Positions 13,846-22,692 of a DNA stretch of 32,408 bases are shown one piece after another. The notes under the pieces are model-generated. The model had not been told where the DNA came from and did no database searches. It saw only the letters and a program-made list of their open reading frames with translations. This stretch comes from Bacteroidales bacterium (GTDB taxonomy: Bacteria; Bacteroidota; Bacteroidia; Bacteroidales; P3): assembly GCA_017443265.1 (NCBI GenBank), contig JAFSOU010000023.1:1-32408 (forward strand). Direction: 5' to 3'. Positions within the stretch are counted from its first letter, which is position 1. Each line of letters opens with the position of its first letter. The translations under genes and the position numbers were made by a program.

Positions 13846-15255
13846 ATGGCTTCAACAAATTGCAAAAACTGCGGAAGTGAGATGCAACCAACCGATTTGG
13901 TATGCCCACAATGCGGAACCCCCAGAGAAGAAAATACTAACCAAACAGCATCGCCTGCTGCACCGATGATGAGCAACCCTGTGGATTTTCTCAGACAGCT
14001 TACCACACAGTTTGAGGGCATAATGCAGGAAAAAGCCCAAACCGAAGAAAACCTTTCAAAATTGCAGGAACAGCAAAGGAACCTGTCCGCGACAATAGAA
14101 AAACTCACCGCAGAACAGGACGAAAAAGAGGAAACCATAAAACGGTTCACAGCCGAATTTGAAGGTCTGCTGCAGAAAAGAACCGAAACCGAGGAACTGC
14201 TCCCCAAAATGGAGGAACAGCAAAGGGAACTTACTGCAGACATCGAGAACCTGACCTCTGAAAAAAGCCGTTGCGAGGAAACAATACAAGGCCTGAACGA
14301 CGAAATAACCTCTTTCTCGCAAAAAAAAGCCGAATTCGAAGAACTGCTTCCCAAACTCGAGGAACAGCAAAACACCCTCAACGCCAGCATCCAAACCCTC
14401 ACCGCCGAGCAAAACACCCGCACCGAAAACCTCGAAACCCTGCAAGCTCAATACGCCGAGGTGGAACAGAAAAAAAATGAGGCCGAGAAAATTGCCGAAA
14501 CCATTGCCCAGCTACAAGAACAGGAACAACAGATAACCAATCGGATACAATCGCTCAGCGGCGAACAAAACTCGTTGGAGGAAACTATGGGCAACCTGAA
14601 AAACCAGATTGACGACCTGCAGCAGCAAAAAAACAGACTCGACGAGGCAACCGCCAACATTCACCAGATGCTCGAACAGGAGCAACAACTGACATCGTCA
14701 ATACAAAACCTTACTCTCCAGCAAACCGAAAACCAAGAATCCCTGAACAGAGTAAAAGATGAATTGTCAGCAGTTTCGCAACAAAAGGCCGAAATACAAA
14801 AAGCCATAGATGATTTTCAGGAACAAATACAGAAGAAAGAACAACTCACAGCCGAAATAGAGACCCTGACAACAGAGCAGGCAAACCGTGAACAGAAAGT
14901 GCAAAACCTCAACACAGAGATAAACAACCTTCTTTCGAAAAAAGAAACTGCCGAATCGATGGATCCTAAACTGAAAAAACTCAAAGAATATGAGAAAAAG
15001 TTGATGGAACACATCAAAGAACTGAACGGAAAACAAAACACTTGCGAAAAAAACATCAAAAAACTGAACTCCGAAAAAGAATATCTCCAAAATCAGATAA
15101 AACTGCTCCAAAATCAGATAAACCAAAACAGCCAGAAACACGTGCACAGCAAGAAGATGCCTTTCGTTGTGAAACTTCTGATTGTGATTTTGGTCATACT
15201 GATAGTGGCATCCGTTGTAGCTCTGACATTTATGTTCCTGAATCCGAGCGTATAA
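13846..15255 (+). CDS. Zinc-ribbon/coiled-coil/tail-anchored protein with seven repeats
   Basis: A 469-residue protein in three parts. Residues 1-25 are a zinc ribbon (Cys6, Cys9, Cys20, Cys23). Residues 64-418 are one long coiled coil made of seven related units: three of 49 residues (64-112, 113-161, 162-210) and four of 52 (211-262, 263-314, 315-366, 367-418). Each follows a pattern like ELLPKLEEQQ...I..LT.EQ...E..I..L. A hydrophobic helix at about 443-463 and a short tail (LNPSV) end the chain, so it is anchored at the C-terminus with the coiled coil and zinc ribbon probably cytoplasmic. The length is set by repeat number, so it may act as a ruler or spacer. I recognise no named family. 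Confidence 0.8.
   Translation: MASTNCKNCGSEMQPTDLVCPQCGTPREENTNQTASPAAPMMSNPVDFLRQLTTQFEGIMQEKAQTEENLSKLQEQQRNLSATIEKLTAEQDEKEETIKRFTAEFEGLLQKRTETEELLPKMEEQQRELTADIENLTSEKSRCEETIQGLNDEITSFSQKKAEFEELLPKLEEQQNTLNASIQTLTAEQNTRTENLETLQAQYAEVEQKKNEAEKIAETIAQLQEQEQQITNRIQSLSGEQNSLEETMGNLKNQIDDLQQQKNRLDEATANIHQMLEQEQQLTSSIQNLTLQQTENQESLNRVKDELSAVSQQKAEIQKAIDDFQEQIQKKEQLTAEIETLTTEQANREQKVQNLNTEINNLLSKKETAESMDPKLKKLKEYEKKLMEHIKELNGKQNTCEKNIKKLNSEKEYLQNQIKLLQNQINQNSQKHVHSKKMPFVVKLLIVILVILIVASVVALTFMFLNPSV
14035..15099 (+). repeat. Seven tandem coiled-coil units in the coding sequence
   Basis: Three units of 147 bases followed by four of 156 bases encode the 49- and 52-residue repeats. The protein repeats are clearer than the DNA repeats, so they are old. 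The last unit also shows a short local DNA duplication: CTCCAAAATCAGATAAA occurs twice around 15086-15124. Confidence 0.7.
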
Positions 15256-15296
15256 CAGTTGTATATTCGAACCACAAATTTTTGATTGATAGTTAA

Positions 15297-15329
15297 GGAT
15301 TGGTAATCAGAGCATTGCCAATCCTTTTT
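15297..15329 (+). terminator. Terminator after the coiled-coil gene
   Basis: GGATTGGTAAT (15297-15307) pairs with ATTGCCAATCC (15314-15324), with one T-G wobble and loop CAGAGC, and is followed by TTTTTA. Confidence 0.85.
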
Positions 15330-15423
15330 ACTGATAAACGAACAAACTAATATATTTCCCTTACACCAAAATAAAACAAACATTTTGTCGTTATATCAAA
15401 ACATCATAAAATATCAAGGCCTT

Positions 15424-17265
15424 ATGAAAAAATACATCTTTTTGGCTGCACTGCTTGTAGGCACAGCAGCAATGTCAAACGCACAGAATACCATAAACAG
15501 CAAACCCAAGCTGAAAGAAGTAACTGTTTACTACCAAGGTGCCGAGCTAACCCACACAGCCACCGCCACCCTTGCCAAAGGCGAGAACGAAGTGGTGATT
15601 ACCGGCCTCAGCCGCTCGATTATGCAAAGCAGCCTCAAAGTGGAAGCATCGGGCGGAGCAGTAATATCCTCTTCCGAACTCTCCACCGACTACCTCACCG
15701 ACGTAAAATCGAGCGCTCGCATAAAACAGCTGCAGGACTCCATCAAGCTGTATAACAAAAAGTTGAAAGAGACACAGAACGACATCAATCTGAACAAAGA
15801 CATGCTTGCGGTGCTCGAAAAAGGCGTCAACCACAATGTTTCGGGCGGCAAGGACGCCGGCAACACCGAAAAAGTGAACCAAAACCTCGAATATTACAAA
15901 ACCAAGTCGAAAGAGCTGAACAACAACATAATGGCCCTCACCGACAAGCAGGACGAGATTAACAAAACCCTGTCGCGGATGAAAAGTCAGCTGCAGCAGG
16001 AGAGCAACGCCAAAGGCCCTGAAACCACACAACTCAAGCTGGCCGTCTCCGCACCGATGGCGGGCAGCATAACCTTCACCATACGCTACTACACCACCCA
16101 GGCCGGCTGGGCTCCCCATCACGACGTGCTGGTTACCGCCGAGGACAAGCCCATAACCATCACCACCAAGGCACAAGTGCGTCAGTACACCGGACTGGAT
16201 TGGGACAACGTGAAGATAAGCCTCAGCACCGGAACTCCCAGCACCAGCTACTCCATACCCGAGATGGACACTTGGTTCCTGCGCGAGATAAAACCCGTTA
16301 CCGTTGGCGGCACCAAATACCGCAACGGTTACATAGGCGCAGCATCAGGTCGACGCATAGCTTCCAAGGACTTGGAACGTATGCCTGCAAGAGTTCAGGA
16401 AGATGCCTATATGGCTGAAATGGAGGAAGAAGATGCCGAGCCTATGCCCGTGGTTCAGATGCTGTTCTACGTGAACGGCATGGAGGTTGACGAAAGCACT
16501 TTGGCACAAATATCGCAATCCGACATTAAAACCCGCGAGATGCTGTCGGCAGAGCAGACCATGGACCGCTTCGGACGTCCTACACAGCAGGGCGCCATAG
16601 TAGTAACCACAAAAAATATGGAGGACTACGTATCCTCGTCGGAAGACATGCTCAACCGCACCTTCGACATCGACCTGCGCTACTCCATCCCCGGCAACGG
16701 CAAAAGCCAGAACATCACCATTATGAAAAACGACATTCAGGCCAACTACAAGTATTTCTGTGTGCCTAAACTCGACACCAAAGTTTATCTTGTGGCGGAA
16801 ACCAATCAGGACATTGTCAAGCTCAACCTGCTCAGCGGCAATGCCAATGTGTCGTTCGGCGGCTCCTTTGTAGGAACGACCTATATAAACGTCAACGCCG
16901 ACACCAAGAAACTGTCCTTCACCCTCGGCGAGGATAAAGGCATAGTGGCACAACGCAAGAAAGTGAAAGACTTCAGCAGCAAAAAGACTCTCGGCAGCGA
17001 CATAAAAGTGCTCTCCACCTACGAAATCACCATCAAGAACAACAAAAACAAGAAGATTGCCATCACCGTCAAGGACCAGTACCCGATATCCACCAACAAA
17101 AAAATCGACGTGGAGCTGCTCGAAGAAACTACCAAAGCCACAACATCGTCGGAAAACACCGGCATAATGACTTGGGACTACGAACTTGGCGCAGGCCAAT
17201 CGCAGAAAATAACACTCAGCTACAGTGTTAAATACCCCAAGGATATGAACTTGAAATTAGATTGA
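15424..17265 (+). CDS. DUF4139 (mucoidy inhibitor MuiA-like) protein with plug-like insert
   Basis: A 613-residue exported protein. It has a signal peptide (MKKYIFLAALLVGTAAMSNA), a DUF4140 N-terminal domain (about 28-95, with the VYYQGAELTHTATATL strand), a coiled-coil segment (about 98-195) and the DUF4139 beta-region (206-300, then about 405-613). Between the two DUF4139 parts, residues 345-397 resemble the TonB-dependent-receptor plug motif, with FYVNGMEVDESTL, an alpha-helix and GAIVVTTK. DUF4139 proteins are related to the MuiA mucoidy inhibitor but their role is unknown. The ATG at 15424 is chosen because the signal peptide starts there and the longer frame begins with a non-ATG codon. 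A terminator lies upstream, so it is a separate unit. Confidence 0.85.
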   Translation: MKKYIFLAALLVGTAAMSNAQNTINSKPKLKEVTVYYQGAELTHTATATLAKGENEVVITGLSRSIMQSSLKVEASGGAVISSSELSTDYLTDVKSSARIKQLQDSIKLYNKKLKETQNDINLNKDMLAVLEKGVNHNVSGGKDAGNTEKVNQNLEYYKTKSKELNNNIMALTDKQDEINKTLSRMKSQLQQESNAKGPETTQLKLAVSAPMAGSITFTIRYYTTQAGWAPHHDVLVTAEDKPITITTKAQVRQYTGLDWDNVKISLSTGTPSTSYSIPEMDTWFLREIKPVTVGGTKYRNGYIGAASGRRIASKDLERMPARVQEDAYMAEMEEEDAEPMPVVQMLFYVNGMEVDESTLAQISQSDIKTREMLSAEQTMDRFGRPTQQGAIVVTTKNMEDYVSSSEDMLNRTFDIDLRYSIPGNGKSQNITIMKNDIQANYKYFCVPKLDTKVYLVAETNQDIVKLNLLSGNANVSFGGSFVGTTYINVNADTKKLSFTLGEDKGIVAQRKKVKDFSSKKTLGSDIKVLSTYEITIKNNKNKKIAITVKDQYPISTNKKIDVELLEETTKATTSSENTGIMTWDYELGAGQSQKITLSYSVKYPKDMNLKLD

Positions 17266-17348
17266 TTTTGCAACAAAACGGTTTCTGGCACAACAAAACA
17301 TAATTCACGACGTTATAATTTTCTTGTGCAAAACCGAGACATTACGAT

Positions 17349-18401
17349 ATGCCGAACAAAATAACGCAGATACTGAAAGCCACAGGCAACACTCTTGCCC
17401 GCATCCCCCGCTTTTTTGCGAAATGCGTGAGGTATATCCGCAACCACACATGGTCGGAGATTAGGGAACGTTTGCGCGAACGTCGCCAGCACCTGAAAAC
17501 CGAGATGCGCCGCAAACACCGGTTTGTGGTGATGGACTCGGAGACTTTCCGCGAGAAATGGTCGTTCCAGCTTACCGGCATCAACCTTTTTGTTACCATC
17601 GGCGTTTCGGTGATAGTGCTTATAGTGCTCACCTCGCTGCTGATAGCCTTCACCTCGCTGCGCGAGTTCATTCCCGGATATATGCGTGGCGAAATTATGG
17701 AGCAGGCTTACGAAAACACCCGTAAGCTCGACTCGCTGGAACGGGTGCTCAACCAGCAGGAGATGCAGTTGAACAATATCAAGATGGTCATAGGCGGGGG
17801 ACAACTGCCCACCGAGGACGACTACCGTCGCACCAACGACACCAACGCCAAGGTGAAACCCGGCGAATACACCCACTCCGAAGCCGACTCCATTCTCCGC
17901 GAGGAGGTGGAAAGCGCCGACCAATACCAAGTGAAACCCTCCAAGATAAACAAATTGGCCAACAAGCCTAGTCAGGAGGCTGGTGCCGTAGCGGCAACAC
18001 GAATAGAGCCGCTCTCGGGCAACACCCCTGCCATACTGCCTTTCTTCACCCCGATGAACGGAAAAGTGGGCCGTACTTTCAACAAAAAGGACAAGCATTT
18101 CGGCACCGATGTCTCGGGGCTTGAGAACAGCGTGGTGAAATCCATTTACAGCGGCACCGTGTTGCTGGCAAGTTTCACCCCCGACAACGGCTATGTGGTT
18201 GTTATTCAGCATCCGAGCAATTACATTTCGGTTTATAAGCACTGTGGCTCGTTGCTGAAACGCGCCGGCGACGCCGTGCGCGCCGGCGAGCCTGTGGCAT
18301 TCTTGGGCGACAGTGGCACCAAAAACAGCGAACCACATCTGCATTTCGAATTGTGGTTCAATGGAAAACCCATCAATCCAGAGAGTTATGTCAATTTCTA
18401 A
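17349..18401 (+). CDS. M23 family peptidoglycan endopeptidase
   Basis: A 350-residue inner-membrane-anchored protein. A long basic N-terminal cytoplasmic segment (residues 1-75) precedes one membrane helix at about residues 76-103 (FVTIGVSVIVLIVLTSLLIAF), a coiled-coil stalk and a linker. The C-terminal M23 domain (about 225-350) carries the zinc ligands: His250 and Asp254 in KHFGTDVSG, His332 in the HLHFELW motif, with the second catalytic His in YKHCG. Such enzymes cut peptide cross-links in the cell wall. It overlaps the dxr start by 14 bases, so the two are coupled. The ATG at 17349 is the first good start. Confidence 0.9.
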   Translation: MPNKITQILKATGNTLARIPRFFAKCVRYIRNHTWSEIRERLRERRQHLKTEMRRKHRFVVMDSETFREKWSFQLTGINLFVTIGVSVIVLIVLTSLLIAFTSLREFIPGYMRGEIMEQAYENTRKLDSLERVLNQQEMQLNNIKMVIGGGQLPTEDDYRRTNDTNAKVKPGEYTHSEADSILREEVESADQYQVKPSKINKLANKPSQEAGAVAATRIEPLSGNTPAILPFFTPMNGKVGRTFNKKDKHFGTDVSGLENSVVKSIYSGTVLLASFTPDNGYVVVIQHPSNYISVYKHCGSLLKRAGDAVRAGEPVAFLGDSGTKNSEPHLHFELWFNGKPINPESYVNF

Positions 18402-19575
18402 TACCGCCAACGAACTTCCCATCAAACGAATAGCCATAGTAGGCTCCACCGGATCCATAGGCCGACAGGCTCTCAATGTGATACGCCGCCACCCCGACCA
18501 CTACTCCGTGGAGGTGCTTACTGCCAACACCAACGCCGAGCTGCTTATCCAGCAGGCCGTTGAGTTCCAGCCCAACACCGTTGTCATAGCCGACGAAAGC
18601 AAGTACACACAGGTGCAGGAAGCCCTCGCCCCGCACGACATCAAGGTGTTTTCAGGCGAAGAGTCGCTGATTTCCGTTATGGAGATGGGCACCATCGACA
18701 CCGTGCTCACCGCCGTGGTGGGCTTTGCCGGACTAAAACCCACCCTGCGCGCCATCGAATATGGCAAAACCATCGCCCTTGCCAACAAAGAGACGATGGT
18801 GGTGGCAGGCGAAATAGTTACCCGTTCGGCGATGCAGAAAAACGTGGCCATACTGCCCGTGGATTCGGAACATTCGGCCATTTTCCAGTCGATAGTAGGG
18901 GAGTGGCACAACCCAATAGAAAAGATACTGCTCACCGCTTCGGGAGGCCCGTTCTTCGGCAAGGACCGCAATTATCTGAAAACCGTCACCATTGCCGACG
19001 CCCTGCACCACCCAAACTGGAGCATGGGCAAAAAAATCACCGTCGATTCCGCCACACTGATGAACAAAGGCCTTGAAGTAATCGAGGCCAAATGGCTGTT
19101 CGACGTAAGGCCCGAACAGATTGAAGTCGTGGTGCACCCGCAGTCGGTGGTGCACTCCATGGTGCAGTTTGCCGACGGCTCCATCAAAGCCCAGCTCGGA
19201 CTGCCCAATATGGAGCTGCCCATACAATACGCACTTTCTTTCCCCAAGCGCGAGGCCGACAACGCACGCCGCCTCAGCTTCGCCGACTATCCCATACTAA
19301 CCTTCGCCAAACCCGACACCGACACCTTCACCTGCCTTGCCTTGGCCTACAAAGCCATGGAAAAAGGCGGCAACATGCCCTGCATAATGAACGCCGCCAA
19401 CGAGGTGGCCGTTGACGCTTTCCTGAAAGAAAAGATAGCTTTCCTCGACATCCCCGACACCATTGCCACGATGATGGAAAAGAGCCGTTTTGTGGCAAAA
19501 CCCTCGCTCGACGACCTGCTGCAAACCGACACCGAAACACGACAACTAACCATTGATTATCTAAACAATAAATAA
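18388..19575 (+). CDS. dxr: 1-deoxy-D-xylulose 5-phosphate reductoisomerase
   Basis: A 395-residue enzyme of the non-mevalonate isoprenoid pathway. It converts DXP to 2-C-methyl-D-erythritol 4-phosphate using NADPH and a divalent metal. The Rossmann motif is at the N-terminus (IAIVGSTGSIGRQAL), the metal/substrate region is LPVDSEHSAIFQ and TASGGPFF, and the flexible loop HPNWSMGKKITVDSATLMNK is intact. The ATG at 18388 lies 14 bases inside the M23 gene and gives the usual length of about 395 residues. The more distant ATG at 18313 is a shadow of the M23 frame. The overlap implies translational coupling. A rseP-type gene follows after 180 bases, as is common in this order. Confidence 0.95.
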   Translation: MSISNTANELPIKRIAIVGSTGSIGRQALNVIRRHPDHYSVEVLTANTNAELLIQQAVEFQPNTVVIADESKYTQVQEALAPHDIKVFSGEESLISVMEMGTIDTVLTAVVGFAGLKPTLRAIEYGKTIALANKETMVVAGEIVTRSAMQKNVAILPVDSEHSAIFQSIVGEWHNPIEKILLTASGGPFFGKDRNYLKTVTIADALHHPNWSMGKKITVDSATLMNKGLEVIEAKWLFDVRPEQIEVVVHPQSVVHSMVQFADGSIKAQLGLPNMELPIQYALSFPKREADNARRLSFADYPILTFAKPDTDTFTCLALAYKAMEKGGNMPCIMNAANEVAVDAFLKEKIAFLDIPDTIATMMEKSRFVAKPSLDDLLQTDTETRQLTIDYLNNK

Positions 19576-19600
19576 TGATTATTAAATACTCTACTCAAAA

Positions 19601-19699
19601 TGTGTCGGAGACACATAATCTCAATAACCCCACCCAAGGAACGCGGTGTGGGGTGAAGACAAACTCCCTGAAAACCAGCGTATCGGAGAGACGAAATCT
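19601..19699. repeat. Two hairpin repeats (GTGTCGGAGACAC type) in the dxr-rseP gap
   Basis: TGTGTCGGAGACACA (19601-19615) is a perfect 6-base hairpin with loop GGA, followed by TAATCT. A diverged copy, CGTATCGGAGAGACG followed by AAATCT, is at 19679-19699. Between them, ACCCCAC and GTGGGGT form a further stem. The gap therefore holds a small structured repeat element, possibly carrying regulatory or termination functions between dxr and the protease gene. Confidence 0.5.
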
Positions 19700-19755
19700 T
19701 TACTTAGATAATATATTAAAGTGAAAACAATAAATAATAAAGCAATATACTGTAT

Positions 19756-21228
19756 ATGAAATTATTAGCACTGCTTCTCAGTCTCTCGTTCCTCGTAATA
19801 ACCCACGAGTTCGGACACTACTGTTTTGCACGACTGTTCAAATGCCGCGTGCGCCGTTTCTACATGTTCTTCAACTGGAAATTCTCCATACTCAAGGCCA
19901 AGCGTTTCGACGGCAAATGGCATTTCCTTTGGTTCAACGCTACCACTCCCAAGGAATGGGAGGAGAAAGAACCCGACAACACCCTGTGGGGCATCGGCTG
20001 GATACCGCTGGGCGGATACTGCGACATAGCAGGCATGATAGACGAAACCAAATCGGCCGAAGATATGGAAAGCGAGCCGCAACCTTGGGAATACCGCTCC
20101 AAAAAAGCTTGGCAACGTCTGTGCATTATCTCGGGCGGCGTGCTGGTAAATTTCATCTCCGCTTTGGTAATCTACGCCGCCGTGTTCGCTCACTGGGGAC
20201 AGGACGAGCTGCCCATGCGCAACGCCACCCTTGGCTACGACTACCACCAGATACTTATCGACGAGGGATTCCAGAACGGAGACATGATTATCTGCATCGA
20301 CAACGAGGAATTCACCGACACTGTCAGCATCGATGTAGTGATGAACAAACTGGCTCTGAGCAACCCAAAAGAGGTTACCGTGCAGCGCACGCTCCATCTT
20401 ACCGACACCATTTTCGCAACCGACACCGCAACGGGAGTACATACCGCCTACGACATCACACGCCGCGACACCACACTGATTGTGGATATAAAAATGTCGG
20501 GCAAATTGCTTGAAAAAATCGGCAAAGAGAACCCAAAATACCTTATGCAGCTACGCAGTCCCTTTGTGGTGAAAGACTTTACTGGCGGCAGTGTGGCCGA
20601 AAAAGCCGGGATGCAGATAGGCGACAGCGTTATCAGTATAAACGGAGAGCCAACACCTTCATACACAGAAATTTCCGAAGCCTTGCAGGACAATGCCGAA
20701 AAGGAAATTACAGTAGGTTTCTACCGCCACGACACACTGATGCATCTGCCCATAACCCTCGGCAGCGATGCGAAACTGGGCGTGATGTTGAAATCGCCAC
20801 TCGAGGTGTTCGAGGTCAAGCATATCGACTACAATGTTTTCCAAGCCATACCTGCCGGCATCAAATATGGCTGCCAGACGCTTGTTACCTATGTAAGTTC
20901 GCTCAAGATACTCTTCACCAAAGGCGGTGCGTCTAACCTCGGCGGTTTCGGCACCATTGCCAGCGTGTTCCCAAAAGAGTGGGATTGGTACCAGTTCTGG
21001 ACAATGACAGCCTTCCTTGCCATCATACTCGCATTTATGAACATCATCCCAATCCCCGGTTTGGACGGCGGACACATAGTGTTCACCCTTTGGGAGATGA
21101 TAACCCGCCGCAAGCCCAGCGAGAAATTCCTCGAACGTGCGCAGATGGTTGGCATGATACTGCTTTTCGCCCTGCTCATTTTCGCCAACGGCAATGACCT
21201 GTGGCGCTGGCTCAGAGGTAAATTCTAA
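19756..21228 (+). CDS. rseP: RseP-type site-2 protease (M50)
   Basis: A 490-residue intramembrane metalloprotease. The zinc-binding HEFGH is at residues 17-21 in the first membrane helix, and a second motif, PGLDGG (residues 434-439), supplies the third ligand. Further membrane helices flank residues 127-144 and 415-433. The central part, about 150-370, holds two PDZ-like regions facing the periplasm (one around EKAGMQIGDSVISINGE). RseP-family enzymes cut membrane-anchored anti-sigma factors and remnant signal peptides. It sits 180 bases after dxr and only 3 bases before the LptF/LptG gene. The size is normal, and the PDZ duplication is usual for this family. Confidence 0.92.
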   Translation: MKLLALLLSLSFLVITHEFGHYCFARLFKCRVRRFYMFFNWKFSILKAKRFDGKWHFLWFNATTPKEWEEKEPDNTLWGIGWIPLGGYCDIAGMIDETKSAEDMESEPQPWEYRSKKAWQRLCIISGGVLVNFISALVIYAAVFAHWGQDELPMRNATLGYDYHQILIDEGFQNGDMIICIDNEEFTDTVSIDVVMNKLALSNPKEVTVQRTLHLTDTIFATDTATGVHTAYDITRRDTTLIVDIKMSGKLLEKIGKENPKYLMQLRSPFVVKDFTGGSVAEKAGMQIGDSVISINGEPTPSYTEISEALQDNAEKEITVGFYRHDTLMHLPITLGSDAKLGVMLKSPLEVFEVKHIDYNVFQAIPAGIKYGCQTLVTYVSSLKILFTKGGASNLGGFGTIASVFPKEWDWYQFWTMTAFLAIILAFMNIIPIPGLDGGHIVFTLWEMITRRKPSEKFLERAQMVGMILLFALLIFANGNDLWRWLRGKF

Positions 21229-21231
21229 GTT

Positions 21232-22671
21232 ATGAAAAAGATAGACAAGCTCATAATAAAATCCTTTATAGGACCGCTGATGCTCACTTTCGCCCTTGCG
21301 GTGTTCGTGCTGCTGATGAATTTCCTTTGGAAATACGTGGACGACCTTGTGGGACGCGGTCTCGACATGTGGATTATCACCAAACTGCTTTTCTACGCCG
21401 CCATCACCTTTGTGCCGATGGCGCTGCCCATAGCGACATTATTTGCATCAATTATGACAATGGGCAATTTTGGCGAACGATACGAGCTTGTGGCCATGAA
21501 AGCCGGCGGTATTTCCGTTACACGTATCATGATGCCTTTGGTAATCATCGTGGTGTTACTTACCATTTTGGCTTTCGGGTTTGCTAATAACATAATGCCC
21601 TACGCCGTGCTACAGCAGAAACGCACACTATATTCCATCACCAACACCAAGCCGGCCATCAACATCAAGCCGAGCGAATACTACCAAGGCATCGAGGGTT
21701 ATGTGATACGTATCGACGAAAAAGACAAACACGACGATAAAACCCTCTACGGCGTAACCATCTACGACCACACCGAGGGAATGGGCAACAACTGCGTTAC
21801 CGTGGCCGAAAAAGGCGAGATGCTCACCACCCCCGACGGCCGGTATATGATTTTCAATATGTACAACGGTTATTCGTATCGCGAGGAGACGACGGGCGAA
21901 AACTGGGCCTCGCGGCCTATGACGCGTATCAAATTCGACCGTCAGCAGCTGAAATTCGATTTGTCGGGATTCGACCTCGCCTCCGTTGACGACGACTTTT
22001 TCAAAGGCAGTTATCAAATGATGAACATATTGCAGCTCGACGAGGCCATCGACACCCTTGAGGAAGAACTGGCCGAAAAAAGAAGAAGTTCCCTTGACAT
22101 TATCAAATCGCGGATGAGCAGCTACCGACTCATTAACGAGAGAGACTCCTTGGCCAAGGCCAAAAACAAAAAATACAACTACAGGAAATACTACGACACT
22201 TTAAGTCAGACAATGCTTTCCTATATCAAAAATACCGCATTGCACAGTGCCCGTATGGCCACAGAGGATATAGGCCTGTACGACCAGATGCGGCTAGGCG
22301 ACAGCGAATACATCAACAAACACTACATAGAGTGGCACCAGAAATTCACCCTCTCGTTTGCATGTTTTGTGCTGTTTCTTATCGGCGCACCTTTCGGCTC
22401 CATTATCCGCAAAGGAGGATTGGGCTGGCCGTTGGTGGCGTCGGTGGTGTTTTTCCTGCTATATTATGTTATTACCACCATCGCACGCAAAGCCATCATC
22501 GAGAGTGCACTGCCCACCACCGGTATGTGGATATCCACGGCGGTGCTGTTGCCGATAGGCATACTGCTGACTCTCAAAGCCACCACCGACTCGCCGTTGT
22601 TCGATGCCTCAAGCTGGCGCAAGTTCTTCGAAAAACACTGGCCTTTCGGTAAAAAAGACACACCAAAATAA
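21232..22671 (+). CDS. LptF/LptG family lipopolysaccharide export permease
   Basis: A 479-residue inner-membrane protein of the YjgP/YjgQ family, which with LptB and a partner permease extracts lipopolysaccharide and passes it to the LptC bridge. It has three N-terminal membrane helices (about 10-35, 50-75, 98-118), a large periplasmic beta-jellyroll (about 130-250), then a long helical insert and three C-terminal helices (from about 375). The insert with DTLEEELAEKRRSSLDIIKS is longer than in E. coli but usual for Bacteroidota. It starts 3 bases after rseP, so the two are co-transcribed. LptF cannot be told from LptG by eye. Confidence 0.88.
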   Translation: MKKIDKLIIKSFIGPLMLTFALAVFVLLMNFLWKYVDDLVGRGLDMWIITKLLFYAAITFVPMALPIATLFASIMTMGNFGERYELVAMKAGGISVTRIMMPLVIIVVLLTILAFGFANNIMPYAVLQQKRTLYSITNTKPAINIKPSEYYQGIEGYVIRIDEKDKHDDKTLYGVTIYDHTEGMGNNCVTVAEKGEMLTTPDGRYMIFNMYNGYSYREETTGENWASRPMTRIKFDRQQLKFDLSGFDLASVDDDFFKGSYQMMNILQLDEAIDTLEEELAEKRRSSLDIIKSRMSSYRLINERDSLAKAKNKKYNYRKYYDTLSQTMLSYIKNTALHSARMATEDIGLYDQMRLGDSEYINKHYIEWHQKFTLSFACFVLFLIGAPFGSIIRKGGLGWPLVASVVFFLLYYVITTIARKAIIESALPTTGMWISTAVLLPIGILLTLKATTDSPLFDASSWRKFFEKHWPFGKKDTPK

Positions 22672-22692
22672 AACATTGTTTTCCAGATAGAT

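Noticed and set aside
14035..15099. CRISPR array or satellite DNA
   Set aside because: The periodicity (147 then 156 bases) lies in a single coding frame and reflects protein repeats; DNA copies are diverged and without spacers.
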